Source: Candidatus Competibacter sp.
GTDB taxonomy: Bacteria; Pseudomonadota; Gammaproteobacteria; Competibacterales; Competibacteraceae
Length of the DNA: 52,275 nucleotides
Direction: 5' to 3'
NCBI GenBank assembly: GCA_029624815.1
Contig: JARSSH010000058.1
Location: forward strand, 1 to 52,275
In this document: in pieces, positions 8,294 to 16,532 of the stretch
How the letters are laid out: every line of letters starts with the position of its first letter
How positions within the stretch are numbered: the first letter of the stretch is position 1
Program-made: the position numbers and the translations under genes
Notes under the pieces: model-generated
Databases searched by the model: none
What the model was told of the DNA's origin: nothing
What the model saw: only the letters and a program-made list of their open reading frames with translations

Positions 8294-8691
8294 GGCAGTG
8301 TCCCTTCGTAGGACGCCCAGGCGACGTGGGATTCGTGCAGGGTGACGCGCATCGAACTCAGGCCGACGGCATTCGGCCCCAGTCGCCCTTCCTCGATCCG
8401 CAGCGCGACGCGATCGAAGATCTCGCGGGCCAGAAATTCGGTGGTGGTGTTGCGGCCGGCGAATTCCGGCAGTTGGTCAAGGTCGCGAAAATTGAGGTCG
8501 CCGAGCACGGCGCGCAGGCAGTCGCCGAGCTTGCCGATGTCCGTGACCACGCCGTCCGGGTCCAGTTCGGGACGGCGCAGTTCCAGATCGACGATGTAGG
8601 TTGCGCCGTGCGGGCGTTGGGCGGGACCGAAGGTTTCCCCTCGGAAGCTATGGGCGATCATGAAGTGGTCACGAACGCAGACGGTGTACAT
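8290..8691 (-). CDS. PTPS/QueD-fold protein lacking the catalytic triad
   Basis: This 133-residue protein belongs to the 6-pyruvoyl/6-carboxy-tetrahydropterin synthase family. Against E. coli QueD the first zinc histidine is kept (H14 in MIAHSF) and so is the first histidine of HGH (H28). The second is alanine (PHGATY, A30). The catalytic cysteine is alanine (A24), and the catalytic Asp-His pair of LDHHYL is N67-F68. The pterin-anchoring glutamate is retained (E120 in LHESHVAW). The [12 protein letters not shown] helix of the family is clear. It probably binds a pterin or purine-like ligand but cannot use the standard QueD/PTPS mechanism. It is the first gene of the ATGA-coupled trio. Confidence 0.85.
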   Translation of the reverse strand: MYTVCVRDHFMIAHSFRGETFGPAQRPHGATYIVDLELRRPELDPDGVVTDIGKLGDCLRAVLGDLNFRDLDQLPEFAGRNTTTEFLAREIFDRVALRIEEGRLGPNAVGLSSMRVTLHESHVAWASYEGTLP

Positions 8692-8820
8692 GGTTTAGCC
8701 TTGGGTTGGGTGGTTGGGAGAAAGAACCGCCGGTTAACGCCCTGGTTTCGATTCCGGCGGGCGCGAGTTTACCGATAAATAGCGCGCTGGCCGCTGGTGG
8801 ACGCCATTCCATGGCCTCGT

Positions 8821-9528
8821 TTATTGGCGCGGTTCCAAATTGGGCTGGATCTTCGTCACATACACCGTCCCATCGCGCATTTCCCAATGCAGATCGAAGT
8901 CGTACAGCCGCATACCGTAACTCCGGGAGGCAGCGTCGGCGCCACGATAGGCCGGGCGCGGATCCTGGCGCAGGATCTGGACGATCAGGCCGCGCAGATG
9001 GTCCGCCGGCCAAGTCGCGCAGAACGCCGCCGCCGCTGGGCTGAACTCAACCGGCAGGTGTGGCGGCGCTTCGCTCGCGAAGCCACCGGTCGCCTCGGGG
9101 AGACAGTCGGCGTAGGGCAAATAGGGTTTGATGTCCAGCACCGGCGTTCCATCCAGCAGATCCACCCCCGAAAGGTGCAGCGTCACCCGCTGGCCGACGA
9201 CAGCCACCCGTTCCAGCCGAACCGCCGACAGCCCGATGGGGTTGGGACGAAAGGTCGAGCGGGTGGCGAACACCCCCAGCCGCCGGTTGCCACCCAGGCG
9301 CGGTGGCCGCACCGTCGGCTGCCAGCGACCGGCCGGCGTGCCATGGAACACGAACACCAGCCATATGTGGGAGAAGGTCTCCAGTCCGCGCACCGTCGCC
9401 GCTTGACCGTAGGGCGGCGACAACTCCAGCGTCGCCCGCGCCGACGGCGCCAGCCCCGGTTGGCGCGGGATGCCGAATTTCTCGCGGAAACAGGAGCGGA
9501 CGAAGCCGATCGGCGTGAACTGGAACAT
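8821..9528 (-). CDS. trmO: tRNA(Thr) t6A37 N6-methyltransferase TrmO
   Basis: This 235-residue protein has the TrmO (YaeB/TsaA) beta-barrel signature. It opens with FTPIGFVRSCFREKFGIPRQ, continues with the conserved ATRSTFRPNPIGLS (about residues 88-101) that binds SAM, and then DVLDIKPYLPY-like DIKPYLPYAD. It methylates N6-threonylcarbamoyladenosine at position 37 of threonine tRNAs. The length fits the family. Its start directly abuts the stop of corA, so both are likely on one transcript. A 129-base gap separates it from the PTPS-like gene downstream. Confidence 0.95.
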   Translation of the reverse strand: MFQFTPIGFVRSCFREKFGIPRQPGLAPSARATLELSPPYGQAATVRGLETFSHIWLVFVFHGTPAGRWQPTVRPPRLGGNRRLGVFATRSTFRPNPIGLSAVRLERVAVVGQRVTLHLSGVDLLDGTPVLDIKPYLPYADCLPEATGGFASEAPPHLPVEFSPAAAAFCATWPADHLRGLIVQILRQDPRPAYRGADAASRSYGMRLYDFDLHWEMRDGTVYVTKIQPNLEPRQ

Positions 9529-10500
9529 CTATAGCCACCCGGCTTTCCTCAAATAACGATACAGCAACAGACAAATTACCGTTACACATCCCATCACGAT
9601 GGGATAGCCGTACGTCCATTCGAGTTCGGGGAACCAACCCTTGAAATTCATTCCGTAGATGCTGAACACCACGGTCGGGATCGCCAGCAGCGCGCCCCAG
9701 CCGGCCAGTCGCTTGGTCGCCTCGTTCTGACGGGCCGCGCCGAGCGACAGGCTGATTTGCAGGGCGAACGCCAGTGTTTCCCGGATGATTTCCACGACTT
9801 CGTTGATGCGCAGGGCATGATCGTGGACATCGCGGAAGTAGGGCCGGATATCGTCGGGAACATGGTTGCTAAACACGTCGGTCAGCAAATAGTTGCAAAC
9901 CTCGACCAGCGGCGCGGCGGCGCGGCGCAACTCCATCAGATCGCGCTTGAATTGGTAGAGTCGGCTGAGGTCATCCTGACTGAAATCGCCCTTGAACAAC
10001 CGTTCCTCCAATTCTTCCACGGCATCTTCCACAGAGTTCAGAATCGGGAAATAGTTGTCCACCACGAAGTCAAGAATGGCATACAGCACGAACCCCGACC
10101 CCCTGCCCAGCAGGTTCGGATTACTCTCGCAGCGGGCACGTACCGTGGCATAGGACAGCGCGGCGCCATGCCGTACCGACACCAGATAGCGGGGTCCGAC
10201 GAACAGATGGGTTTCACCGAATTCCATCTTGCCGGCTTGCATTTGGACGGTCCGCAGCACCACGAACAGACAGTCGCCATACAGTTCCACTTTGGGACGC
10301 TGGTGGGCGCGGTGCGCGTCCTCGGTGGCCAGTTCGTGCAGACCGAACAACGCCTGAATCCGTGCCATCAGTTCCTCGTTCGGCTCGCGCAGTCCCAGCC
10401 AGACGAAAGTGTCCGGCCGATCCCACAGCGCCGGAATGTCCTCCAACAGGATGTCGGGCAGCTTACGACCGTCGGCATAGGCGACGCAGTTGACGATCAT
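9529..10500 (-). CDS. corA: CorA family magnesium/cobalt transporter
   Basis: This 323-residue protein has a large cytoplasmic N-terminal domain and long helices (about residues 170-260). Two C-terminal membrane helices follow, with the selectivity motif YGMNF at about residues 281-285 and a basic C-terminal tail after TVICLLLYRYLRKAGW. CorA forms a pentameric inner-membrane channel for Mg2+ and, in some members, Co2+ or Ni2+. The ribosome binding site AGGAGGGAG precedes the ATG. It is divergent from the Rieske gene. Confidence 0.93.
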   Translation of the reverse strand: MIVNCVAYADGRKLPDILLEDIPALWDRPDTFVWLGLREPNEELMARIQALFGLHELATEDAHRAHQRPKVELYGDCLFVVLRTVQMQAGKMEFGETHLFVGPRYLVSVRHGAALSYATVRARCESNPNLLGRGSGFVLYAILDFVVDNYFPILNSVEDAVEELEERLFKGDFSQDDLSRLYQFKRDLMELRRAAAPLVEVCNYLLTDVFSNHVPDDIRPYFRDVHDHALRINEVVEIIRETLAFALQISLSLGAARQNEATKRLAGWGALLAIPTVVFSIYGMNFKGWFPELEWTYGYPIVMGCVTVICLLLYRYLRKAGWL

Positions 10501-10608
10501 CTGTTTATCTCCCTCCTATTACCTTACAATAAGTGTCATTTTTAGGGGTGTGAGGAGGGTTGCGAACCTCCTGCTCATCGCATTATTGAGTGATCGCGGA
10601 GGATCGAG

Positions 10609-10956
10609 ATGGCGCGGCATCGGGTTTGCGACGAAAGCGATATTCCCGTCGGGGGGGTCAAGATGTACCAAGCGGATGGTCGAACCGTGGCGGTTTTTCA
10701 TCTGGACGACGGCTTTTACTCGACGCAGAATGACTGTACTCATCTATTTGCATCCCTGCACAAAGGCAAGATGATCAAGGGTGGCCAGATCGAATGCCCA
10801 CACCACCGAACGCGCTTCGACATCCGCACCGGCAAGGTGGTGTGCTGGGCCAGCCATCCGCCGGGAGTACGGCTACTCAACTTTTTGCGCGCCAAAAAAG
10901 CCCTAAAAACGTATCCGGTCACGGTCGAGGCCGGACAGGTATTCGTGGATATTTGA
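10609..10956 (+). CDS. Small Rieske [2Fe-2S] protein
   Basis: This is a 115-residue stand-alone Rieske domain. The cluster ligands are visible as CTH (C-x-H) and, 17 residues later, CPHH (C-x2-H). There is no signal peptide, so it is cytoplasmic. It resembles Rieske ferredoxins that feed electrons to oxygenases or reductases, and also the small NirD-like proteins. GGAGG lies seven bases before the ATG. No oxygenase gene is adjacent, so its partner is unknown. Confidence 0.9.
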   Translation: MARHRVCDESDIPVGGVKMYQADGRTVAVFHLDDGFYSTQNDCTHLFASLHKGKMIKGGQIECPHHRTRFDIRTGKVVCWASHPPGVRLLNFLRAKKALKTYPVTVEAGQVFVDI

Positions 10957-10962
10957 CGGTCG

Positions 10963-11664
10963 TCAGTGCGAATGCGGTCGCGCTTCCGGCCGATAGGGCT
11001 CCTCGCGGTCGTGCAGGTGCATGCGGTAATCGACGAAGCCGGCACGGTCGTCGAAATGCAGGAAGGGGTTGCCGGCGAGTTGCTCGGCCATGGTCGAGGT
11101 CGGCGTGATACCGTAGTTGTGGCCGGGCCTGATGAGCGTGTGGTCCGGCAGCCGCTCGCCCAACCGGCGCAGGGTGTGGTACATCTGTTCGGGATCGCCG
11201 CCGCGCAGGTCGCAACGCCCGCATCCGAATACGAACAGGGTGTCTCCAGTCAGCACCTGGTCGCCCAAGCGATAGCAGGCCGAGCCGGGCGTGTGGCCGG
11301 GCGTGTGCAGCACTTCGATCTCCGTTTCGCCCAAGCGGATGCGGTCGCCGCCCTCGTGCAGGGTCGGCAAATCGAGGTAGCGATCCCAGAACGCCGCTTC
11401 GATTCCAAGCAAGTGCAACTGGGCGTCGCTGGCGTTCAATAGCGCCTCCACCCCGTTGATGTGGTCGAAATGGCTGTGGGTCAACAGAATATCGGTGATC
11501 CTCAGCTCGCGCCGCGCGGTCAGGTCGAGGATGGCCGGCACGTCCCAGGCCGGGTCCACCACCGCCGCGCGGTCGCTGGCGTGATCGTGAATCACATAAA
11601 TGAAATTGCCCATGCGCCCGAGTTCCAGGGCATGGATGGTGTAAGGGGCGGTGTGATCGGTCAT
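10963..11664 (-). CDS. Metallo-beta-lactamase-fold hydrolase (glyoxalase II/ETHE1-like)
   Basis: This 233-residue protein has the metal-binding motif THSHFDHING (about residues 61-70). A second-site histidine is in HTPGHTPGS, the bridging aspartate in LTGDTLFVFGCGRCD, and the last histidine in RPGHNYG. The GRCD-R-GGDPEQMYHTL pattern is typical of glyoxalase II and persulfide dioxygenase-like members. The likely substrates are a glutathione thioester or a persulfide, but sequence alone does not decide between them. It converges on the Rieske gene with six bases between the stops. Confidence 0.85.
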   Translation of the reverse strand: MTDHTAPYTIHALELGRMGNFIYVIHDHASDRAAVVDPAWDVPAILDLTARRELRITDILLTHSHFDHINGVEALLNASDAQLHLLGIEAAFWDRYLDLPTLHEGGDRIRLGETEIEVLHTPGHTPGSACYRLGDQVLTGDTLFVFGCGRCDLRGGDPEQMYHTLRRLGERLPDHTLIRPGHNYGITPTSTMAEQLAGNPFLHFDDRAGFVDYRMHLHDREEPYRPEARPHSH

Positions 11665-11825
11665 CGCGCGTTCTCCCGGTTGCGAAAAGCCGCCGCCCGC
11701 GATCGCGCCATCCGAACGCGGCGGCGGAGCCTTGGAACATCGACAGCGGTTGTTACTCTGAAAATGCCGAACATGAACCTAGCGCGTTCGGAGACGTCGG
11801 GCACTTTTAGCCGGAGGGATTGTAT

Positions 11826-12203
11826 ATGCGCTTCAGTCAGGATATCGATACCAGCCTGAACTTTGTCCGGGGTTATGGCCCAGGCTGGATCAGGATCAAC
11901 GAACGGGAAATCCGCCGCAGCGTGATTGTGACCCCGGAACGATTGATCGTCGATTGGCCACCGCAAGTCTTCGCTGATCTGGAGGGCGCGCATTTCGAGG
12001 CGATCGCCCGATTGGAGCCTGAAATCGTAGTGCTGGGAACCGGCGACCTCCAGCGGTTTCCGCACCCGCGCCTGACGCAGTCGCTGCTGGCGCGCGGCGT
12101 GGGTGTAGAGGTCATGGCCACGGCCGCGGCCTGCCGGACTTACAACATCATCATGCTGGAAGGCCGCCGGGTTGCGGCCGCGTTACTGCCGATGGCCGAT
12201 TAG
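11826..12203 (+). CDS. Mth938-like (DUF498) domain protein
   Basis: This 125-residue protein has the conserved segments VVLGTGDLQRFP and GVGVEVMATAAACRTYNI, which are typical of the DUF498/Mth938/NDUFAF3-like family. Bacterial members have no settled function; the mitochondrial relative helps assemble complex I. The start is ATG 11826, with GGAGG at 11813-11817. A TTG six bases upstream is less likely. It converges on rpoS. Confidence 0.88.
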   Translation: MRFSQDIDTSLNFVRGYGPGWIRINEREIRRSVIVTPERLIVDWPPQVFADLEGAHFEAIARLEPEIVVLGTGDLQRFPHPRLTQSLLARGVGVEVMATAAACRTYNIIMLEGRRVAAALLPMAD

Positions 12204-12265
12204 GGTGACGGAATGAAGCCGGCAGGGGAACCCGAGAATCTCCCGCCGCCGGCACCAGGGGTCTT

Positions 12266-13285
12266 CTAGAGAAAATCCTGCGAAAACCCCTCGCTTTCCA
12301 AAATCTTGCGCAACCGGCGCAGCGCATCGATCTGTATTTGCCGCACCCGCTCGCGGGTTACGCCAATTTCGTTACCGACCTGCTCCAGGGTGGCCTTTTC
12401 CTGACCGCCCAAACCAAAGCGCCGCTTGACCACGATCCGTTGCTTGTCGTTCAACTGGTCCAGCCACAGATCCAGCTTCTCGTTGAGATCGGCATCCTGC
12501 AGCAATTGCGAAGGATCGGGGTTGTTGTCGTCGGGGATGGCGTCCAGCAGCGAACGGTCTTCGTCCTTGCCGATCGGGGTATCCACCGAAGCGACTCGTT
12601 CGTTGAGTTGCAACATCCGTTTCACGTCGGCAACCGACTTACCCATGACCTGGGCGATTTCCTCGGCGCTGGGCTCATGGTCCAGCGATTGCGCCAGTTG
12701 CCGAGTCGCCCGCAAATAACCGTTGATTTCCTTGATGATGTGGATCGGCAATCGGATGGTGCGGGTCTGATTCATCAGCGCCCGCTCGATGGTCTGGCGG
12801 ATCCACCAGGTCGCGTAGGTCGAAAAGCGAAAGCCGCGCTCGGGATCGAACTTCTCGACGGCGTGAATCAACCCCAGGTTGCCTTCCTCGATCAGATCGA
12901 GCAGGTTGAGGCCGCGGTTCATGTAGCGGCGGGCGATTTTCACCACCAAACGCAGGTTGCTTTCGACCATGCGGTTGCGGGCGGCGGCGTCGCCCTGCAA
13001 CACCCGGCGGGCGTAGTACACTTCTTCCTGAGCGGTCAGCAGCGGGGAAAAGCCGATTTCGCTCAGGTACATCCGGGTGGCGTCCAGTTCTTCCTGGCTA
13101 AACTCGCGCGCGGCTGCCGCGGGAGCCTGCCAAGGCGATTCCACGGCGTCCATCTCCCCGTCCTCTACGACAACGTCTTCCTCCTCGGCATCCTCCAGTT
13201 TGTCTTCGTCCAGCAGTGGATCCTCTATGTGCAATTCGTCGTCGCACGCCACTGGCTCCAGACAGGCATTCATCCGTCGGGACAT
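12266..13285 (-). CDS. rpoS: Stationary-phase sigma factor RpoS
   Basis: This 339-residue group 2 sigma-70 factor has an acidic N-terminus ([19 protein letters not shown]). Region 1.2/2 is clear ([55 protein letters not shown]). Region 3 follows, then region 4 with [16 protein letters not shown] and the helix-turn-helix [18 protein letters not shown]. It is slightly longer than E. coli RpoS because of the acidic tract. It directs RNA polymerase to general-stress and stationary-phase promoters. The start at 13285 is supported by GAGGAGG six bases upstream; the frame stays open to 13348. surE lies upstream in the same direction. Confidence 0.95.
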   Translation of the reverse strand: MSRRMNACLEPVACDDELHIEDPLLDEDKLEDAEEEDVVVEDGEMDAVESPWQAPAAAAREFSQEELDATRMYLSEIGFSPLLTAQEEVYYARRVLQGDAAARNRMVESNLRLVVKIARRYMNRGLNLLDLIEEGNLGLIHAVEKFDPERGFRFSTYATWWIRQTIERALMNQTRTIRLPIHIIKEINGYLRATRQLAQSLDHEPSAEEIAQVMGKSVADVKRMLQLNERVASVDTPIGKDEDRSLLDAIPDDNNPDPSQLLQDADLNEKLDLWLDQLNDKQRIVVKRRFGLGGQEKATLEQVGNEIGVTRERVRQIQIDALRRLRKILESEGFSQDFL

Positions 13286-13582
13286 CGATACCTCCTCGAC
13301 ATGTTTCGCTTGGTGGGTTGTCTTGATGGCGCCAGGGTTAGTGCCCATTGCGCCTTGTTATATTTTTGTGAACCGATTTTTGTGGGGGTGGCATCGGCTC
13401 GTGTCGGCGCGCCTTGGCGCCGCCGCGCGCCCCCACCCGCGCTTGGGAAGTCGGAATCGATCCATCCCTGCTCCAAACCCCAAACGCCGGACGATGATAA
13501 GCCTTCCATGGTGGGTGAGTCCACTAGTATTGTGTATATTATTAGAGGCAAACTGGTTGAATTTTCGCATTTCCACAAACCG
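13286..13582 (-). other. surE-rpoS intergenic region
   Basis: No gene is seen in these 297 bases. In many gammaproteobacteria pcm and nlpD fill this interval, with rpoS promoters inside nlpD; both genes are absent here. A weak promoter-like pair (TTCAAC, 17 bases, TATACA) reads toward rpoS around 13530-13560. A GC-rich palindromic patch lies near 13400-13440. Confidence 0.4.
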
Positions 13583-14326
13583 TTAGTCCAGCAACCACTG
13601 CGTCAATGTAGCGAGCGCGCCATGACGGGTTAAATCGACCTGCAAGGGCGTGATGGCGACATACCCAGCGCGCACAGCGTGGAAATCGGTGCCCGGACCC
13701 GCGTCTTGTTCGGGGCCGGCTGGCCCCACCCAATAGATCGGCCGGCCGCGCGGATCGGTGCTTTTGACGACCGGTTCCGATTTATGGCGATGCCCGAGCC
13801 GGACGACCCGGAATCCGGCCAGTTGCTCCCACGGCAGATCGGGGACATTGACGTTGAGAATGGAGTCGGAGGGCAGTGACCGCTCCCGCAAGCGACGCAC
13901 CAGCCAGACCGCCACACGGGCGGCGGTATCGAAGTGCTGGGGGCAGGGCGATGCCTGCGAAACCGCGATCGCCGGCAGGCCGAGAAAGCGGCCTTCCATC
14001 GCCGCCGCCACCGTGCCGGAGTAGATCACGTCGTCACCCATGTTCGGCCCGCTGTTGATGCCCGAGACCACCATGTCCGGCTCGCGCTCCAGCAGGCCGG
14101 TAATGGCGAGGTGGACGCAATCGGTCGGCGTGCCCTCAACGCTGTGGAAGCCGTTGTCGTGGCGGGTGACGTACAGCGGGTTCTTGAGGCTGAGCGAGTT
14201 GCTGGCCCCGCTGCGGTCGCGGTCGGGAGCGACCACGGTGATCTCCGCCAGTTCGCTCAAGGCGGCGGCCAGGCAGAGCAGGCCCGGCGCCTGATAGCCA
14301 TCGTCGTTGCTAACCAATATATGCAT
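13583..14326 (-). CDS. surE: 5'/3'-nucleotidase SurE
   Basis: This 247-residue protein begins with the family hallmark [13 protein letters not shown], in which the paired aspartates bind metal. It also has [21 protein letters not shown] and [20 protein letters not shown]. SurE hydrolyses nucleoside 5'- and 3'-monophosphates and polyphosphate, and is linked to stationary-phase survival. It sits upstream of rpoS as in E. coli, but without pcm and nlpD between them. It is divergent from the Smr gene. Confidence 0.95.
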   Translation of the reverse strand: MHILVSNDDGYQAPGLLCLAAALSELAEITVVAPDRDRSGASNSLSLKNPLYVTRHDNGFHSVEGTPTDCVHLAITGLLEREPDMVVSGINSGPNMGDDVIYSGTVAAAMEGRFLGLPAIAVSQASPCPQHFDTAARVAVWLVRRLRERSLPSDSILNVNVPDLPWEQLAGFRVVRLGHRHKSEPVVKSTDPRGRPIYWVGPAGPEQDAGPGTDFHAVRAGYVAITPLQVDLTRHGALATLTQWLLD

Positions 14327-14445
14327 GGAGGATCCATATCTCGTGGGCCGGGTGGCTGCGTATCGTACCCGGCGATGCTGACGTTAAAATGACAAGCCGC
14401 CTGCCGTCCCGGCCGGACGCCCTAACGACATCCAGCGAGGCGCCC

Positions 14446-14988
14446 ATGAGCAAGACGTTCGCGCTCGATCCGCGGGATCGGGAATTGTTCCGACAGAGCG
14501 TCGGTCCGGTCAAGTTGCTGCGCTGCGACCGGATCGATCCCATTTCGCCCCATCCCGCTCCCATTCCCCGTTTTACCCGAGCCGACGAACGGCGAGTGCT
14601 GGACGATATGATCTCGGATTATTTCGAACCGGCGGAACTGGATACCGGCGAGGAATTGTACTACCGCGCCGAGGGCGTGCAGCAGGCGCTGCTGCGTAAA
14701 TTGCGGCGCGGGCAATTTCGGGTCGGCGCGGCGCTGGATCTGCACGGCATGACGGTCGCCACGGCCAAGGCGGCGCTGGCCGAATTTCTGCGCGCCGCCC
14801 GGCGGGAAAGCCTGAGCTGCGTGCGCGTCGTTCACGGCAAGGGCAACGGTTCCCGCCATCGCGGGCCGGTGTTGAAACAGAAACTCAACCACTGGCTGCG
14901 CCAGCGCGACGAGGTGCTGGCGTTCTGCTCGGCGCGGCCGGTGGATGGCGGGACCGGGGCGGTTTACGTGTTGCTGAGGCGGCTCTAG
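14446..14988 (+). CDS. Smr-domain protein (SmrA-like)
   Basis: This 180-residue protein has a poorly conserved N-terminal half and a C-terminal Smr domain. Both signature motifs are present: LDLHGMTV (about residues 100-107) and VVHGKGNGS (about 126-134). Smr domains are nucleases acting on DNA or RNA branches; proteobacterial stand-alone members are called SmrA or SmrB. The start ATG 14446 follows GCGAGG, and the frame extends upstream to 14389 without a better site. It converges on the glycine-repeat protein gene. Confidence 0.85.
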   Translation: MSKTFALDPRDRELFRQSVGPVKLLRCDRIDPISPHPAPIPRFTRADERRVLDDMISDYFEPAELDTGEELYYRAEGVQQALLRKLRRGQFRVGAALDLHGMTVATAKAALAEFLRAARRESLSCVRVVHGKGNGSRHRGPVLKQKLNHWLRQRDEVLAFCSARPVDGGTGAVYVLLRRL

Positions 14989-15000
14989 CGAAGCGTGGGC

Positions 15001-15546
15001 TTAGCCGCATGAGTTCCGACAGAGAAACTCCCGCGGAAACGGCAGCCAGTCGCCGAAGAAGCGAACGGCTTCAGGGTCTTGCCGCATGCCGCTAATGACG
15101 TGCTCCCCCAGTGCGCCGCCGCCCATGGCGTAATATCCGAAAGCGCCGCCACCGATGGCGATCCCCCCCACAGCGCCGCCACCGATGGCGATCCCGCCGA
15201 TGGCCAGGCCACCAAAAGCCAGCGCGCCGATACTCAGCCCGCCGACACCAAACAGCAGGCCGAACGCCAGGCCACCGACGGCGACGAGGCCGCGGGCGAT
15301 GCCGCCCAGCGCCAGCGCCCCGGTGGCGAAATCACCGATGGCGACGAGGCCGCGGGCGTGGCCACGCGGTTCGCCCTTGGCCGGATCGGGCCCCATGGCG
15401 ATGTCGTACAGAGGCAGGCCCCAGACCATTCGGCTGGAACGCTTGCGGATACCCCGGTAGGGAAAGCCGCGATTTTTCAGCGCGGCCACTTCCCGTTCGA
15501 GCGTTTCGATACGCTGCTTGAGTTGCGCGGACTCACGTTCTTTCAT
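15001..15546 (-). CDS. Coiled-coil plus glycine-repeat protein, unknown function
   Basis: This 181-residue protein starts with a short coiled coil (about residues 5-27, LKQRIETLEREVAALKN). A WGLPLYDIAMGPDP segment follows, then about 80 residues of five- to six-residue repeats built on A-I-G-G (LAIGGIAIGGGAVGG). The tail is VRFFGDWLPFPREF. The repeats have the periodicity of a beta-helix or a glycine-zipper membrane segment. Proteins with a GLPLVHV-like motif followed by IAIG repeats occur in several bacterial groups without known function. The ATG at 15546 has GGAGG eight bases upstream. Confidence 0.75.
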   Translation of the reverse strand: MKERESAQLKQRIETLEREVAALKNRGFPYRGIRKRSSRMVWGLPLYDIAMGPDPAKGEPRGHARGLVAIGDFATGALALGGIARGLVAVGGLAFGLLFGVGGLSIGALAFGGLAIGGIAIGGGAVGGIAIGGGAFGYYAMGGGALGEHVISGMRQDPEAVRFFGDWLPFPREFLCRNSCG

Positions 15547-15655
15547 CACGGCATCCTCCATGGGATGCGGCCTTGCCCTCGTTGGCGTCATCCAGATCCG
15601 GGGCGCTCTCGCCGGGAAAGAGGATCGAGCTTCGACCGGGCTGGATTGACGCATT

Positions 15656-15736
15656 GTAGGGCGGATCGGCGTAACGTATCCACCTGGTCGTTCCGTCGTT
15701 GGGTGGACGCAACGCACGACGCTTTGTCCACCCTAC
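15656..15736. repeat. Imperfect palindromic intergenic repeat
   Basis: An 81-base element begins GTAGGGCGGA and ends TCCACCCTAC, so its ends are inverted copies with one mismatch. Internal bits (GTAACGTATCCACC, GGTGGACGCAACGCACGACG) are also related in inverted orientation. It matches the style of the GTGGATACG/CCACCCTAC repeats dispersed between genes in many gammaproteobacterial genomes. It lies downstream of lysE and could form a long hairpin in RNA from either strand. I see no second copy in the window. Confidence 0.6.
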
Positions 15737-15770
15737 TCATCCCGACCTCGTTCGAGGTTGGTTGAAGGCG

Positions 15771-16400
15771 CTAGACCCATGCCATGCCCAGCGCGGTCGC
15801 CGCAAGCAGGAGGCCCATGACGATATTGAAGCGCCGTAATCGCGAACCCTGCCGTAGCCAGCATTGCAACGCCGCGCCGAGGATCGCCCAACAGGCAATG
15901 CACGGACCGCCGATCAGCACGAAGCATAGGGCGACCGCCAGCGTCGCCGTCGTCTGGTCGCCGGAGGTGGCCGGCAGCAGTCCGGGCAGAAAGGTCGAGG
16001 CGGCGGTCATCGCCATCATCCAAGCCTTGGGATTGGCGAATTGAAACAGAATCGCCTCGGTCGTGGTCAGCGGTCGGCGGATCTCCCGCGAGTCCAATCG
16101 GGCGCCGGATGCGCACAATTTCCACGCCAACCACAGCAGATAGCTCAATCCCAGCGCGCGCAACGCCGATTCCAGCCCCGGCGCCGTCAGCAGCAGCGTC
16201 GCCACTCCGGCGCCGGCCAACCCGATCAACACGCTCATGCCCGCCAGAATACCGGCCATCGCCGGCACCGTGGCGCGTAGACCGAACCGGGCGCCCGTAA
16301 CGGTCAACATCAGGTTATTGGGTCCGGGGGTGATCGATGTGGTGAAGATAAAAAGCGCCAACGCGGCCCAGGGCGCAAGCGGAAGCGGTTCCGGCGACAT
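15771..16400 (-). CDS. LysE/RhtB family amino-acid exporter
   Basis: This 209-residue membrane protein has about six hydrophobic segments. The family signature SITPGPNNLMLTVTGARFG is near residues 22-40, and FQFANPKAWMMAM is in the middle. LysE/RhtB proteins export amino acids by proton exchange. It is divergent from a MocR-type regulator with a 132-base shared control region, a common arrangement in which the regulator controls the exporter. The substrate is not predictable. Confidence 0.9.
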   Translation of the reverse strand: MSPEPLPLAPWAALALFIFTTSITPGPNNLMLTVTGARFGLRATVPAMAGILAGMSVLIGLAGAGVATLLLTAPGLESALRALGLSYLLWLAWKLCASGARLDSREIRRPLTTTEAILFQFANPKAWMMAMTAASTFLPGLLPATSGDQTTATLAVALCFVLIGGPCIACWAILGAALQCWLRQGSRLRRFNIVMGLLLAATALGMAWV

Positions 16401-16428
16401 GACGGCAACTCCTCAACGGGGATATTGG

Positions 16429-16443
16429 GCGCTACACTAGCGC
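16429..16443. promoter_or_regulatory. Candidate operator dyad between lysE and mocR-type gene
   Basis: A perfect inverted repeat, GCGCTA-CAC-TAGCGC, sits 28 bases upstream of the exporter start and about 90 bases upstream of the regulator start. Its position and symmetry suit binding of a dimeric GntR-like domain. Confidence 0.4.
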
Positions 16444-16532
16444 GAGAAACCAGTACAGTGCAGATACAATTTTTAAGACAATCAACTCATCCGTACTGAG
16501 CATTTATCCCCAACTGGCCTGGAGCCGCCGCC

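Noticed and set aside
12204-12265. GCCGGC/GCCGGC inverted repeat between DUF498 and rpoS stops as a bidirectional terminator
   Set aside because: The loop is long, the stem is only six pairs and no T-run follows on either strand.
12338-13633. A 431-residue plus-strand open frame opposite rpoS
   Set aside because: rpoS is unmistakable on the other strand, and the antisense translation has no recognisable domain.
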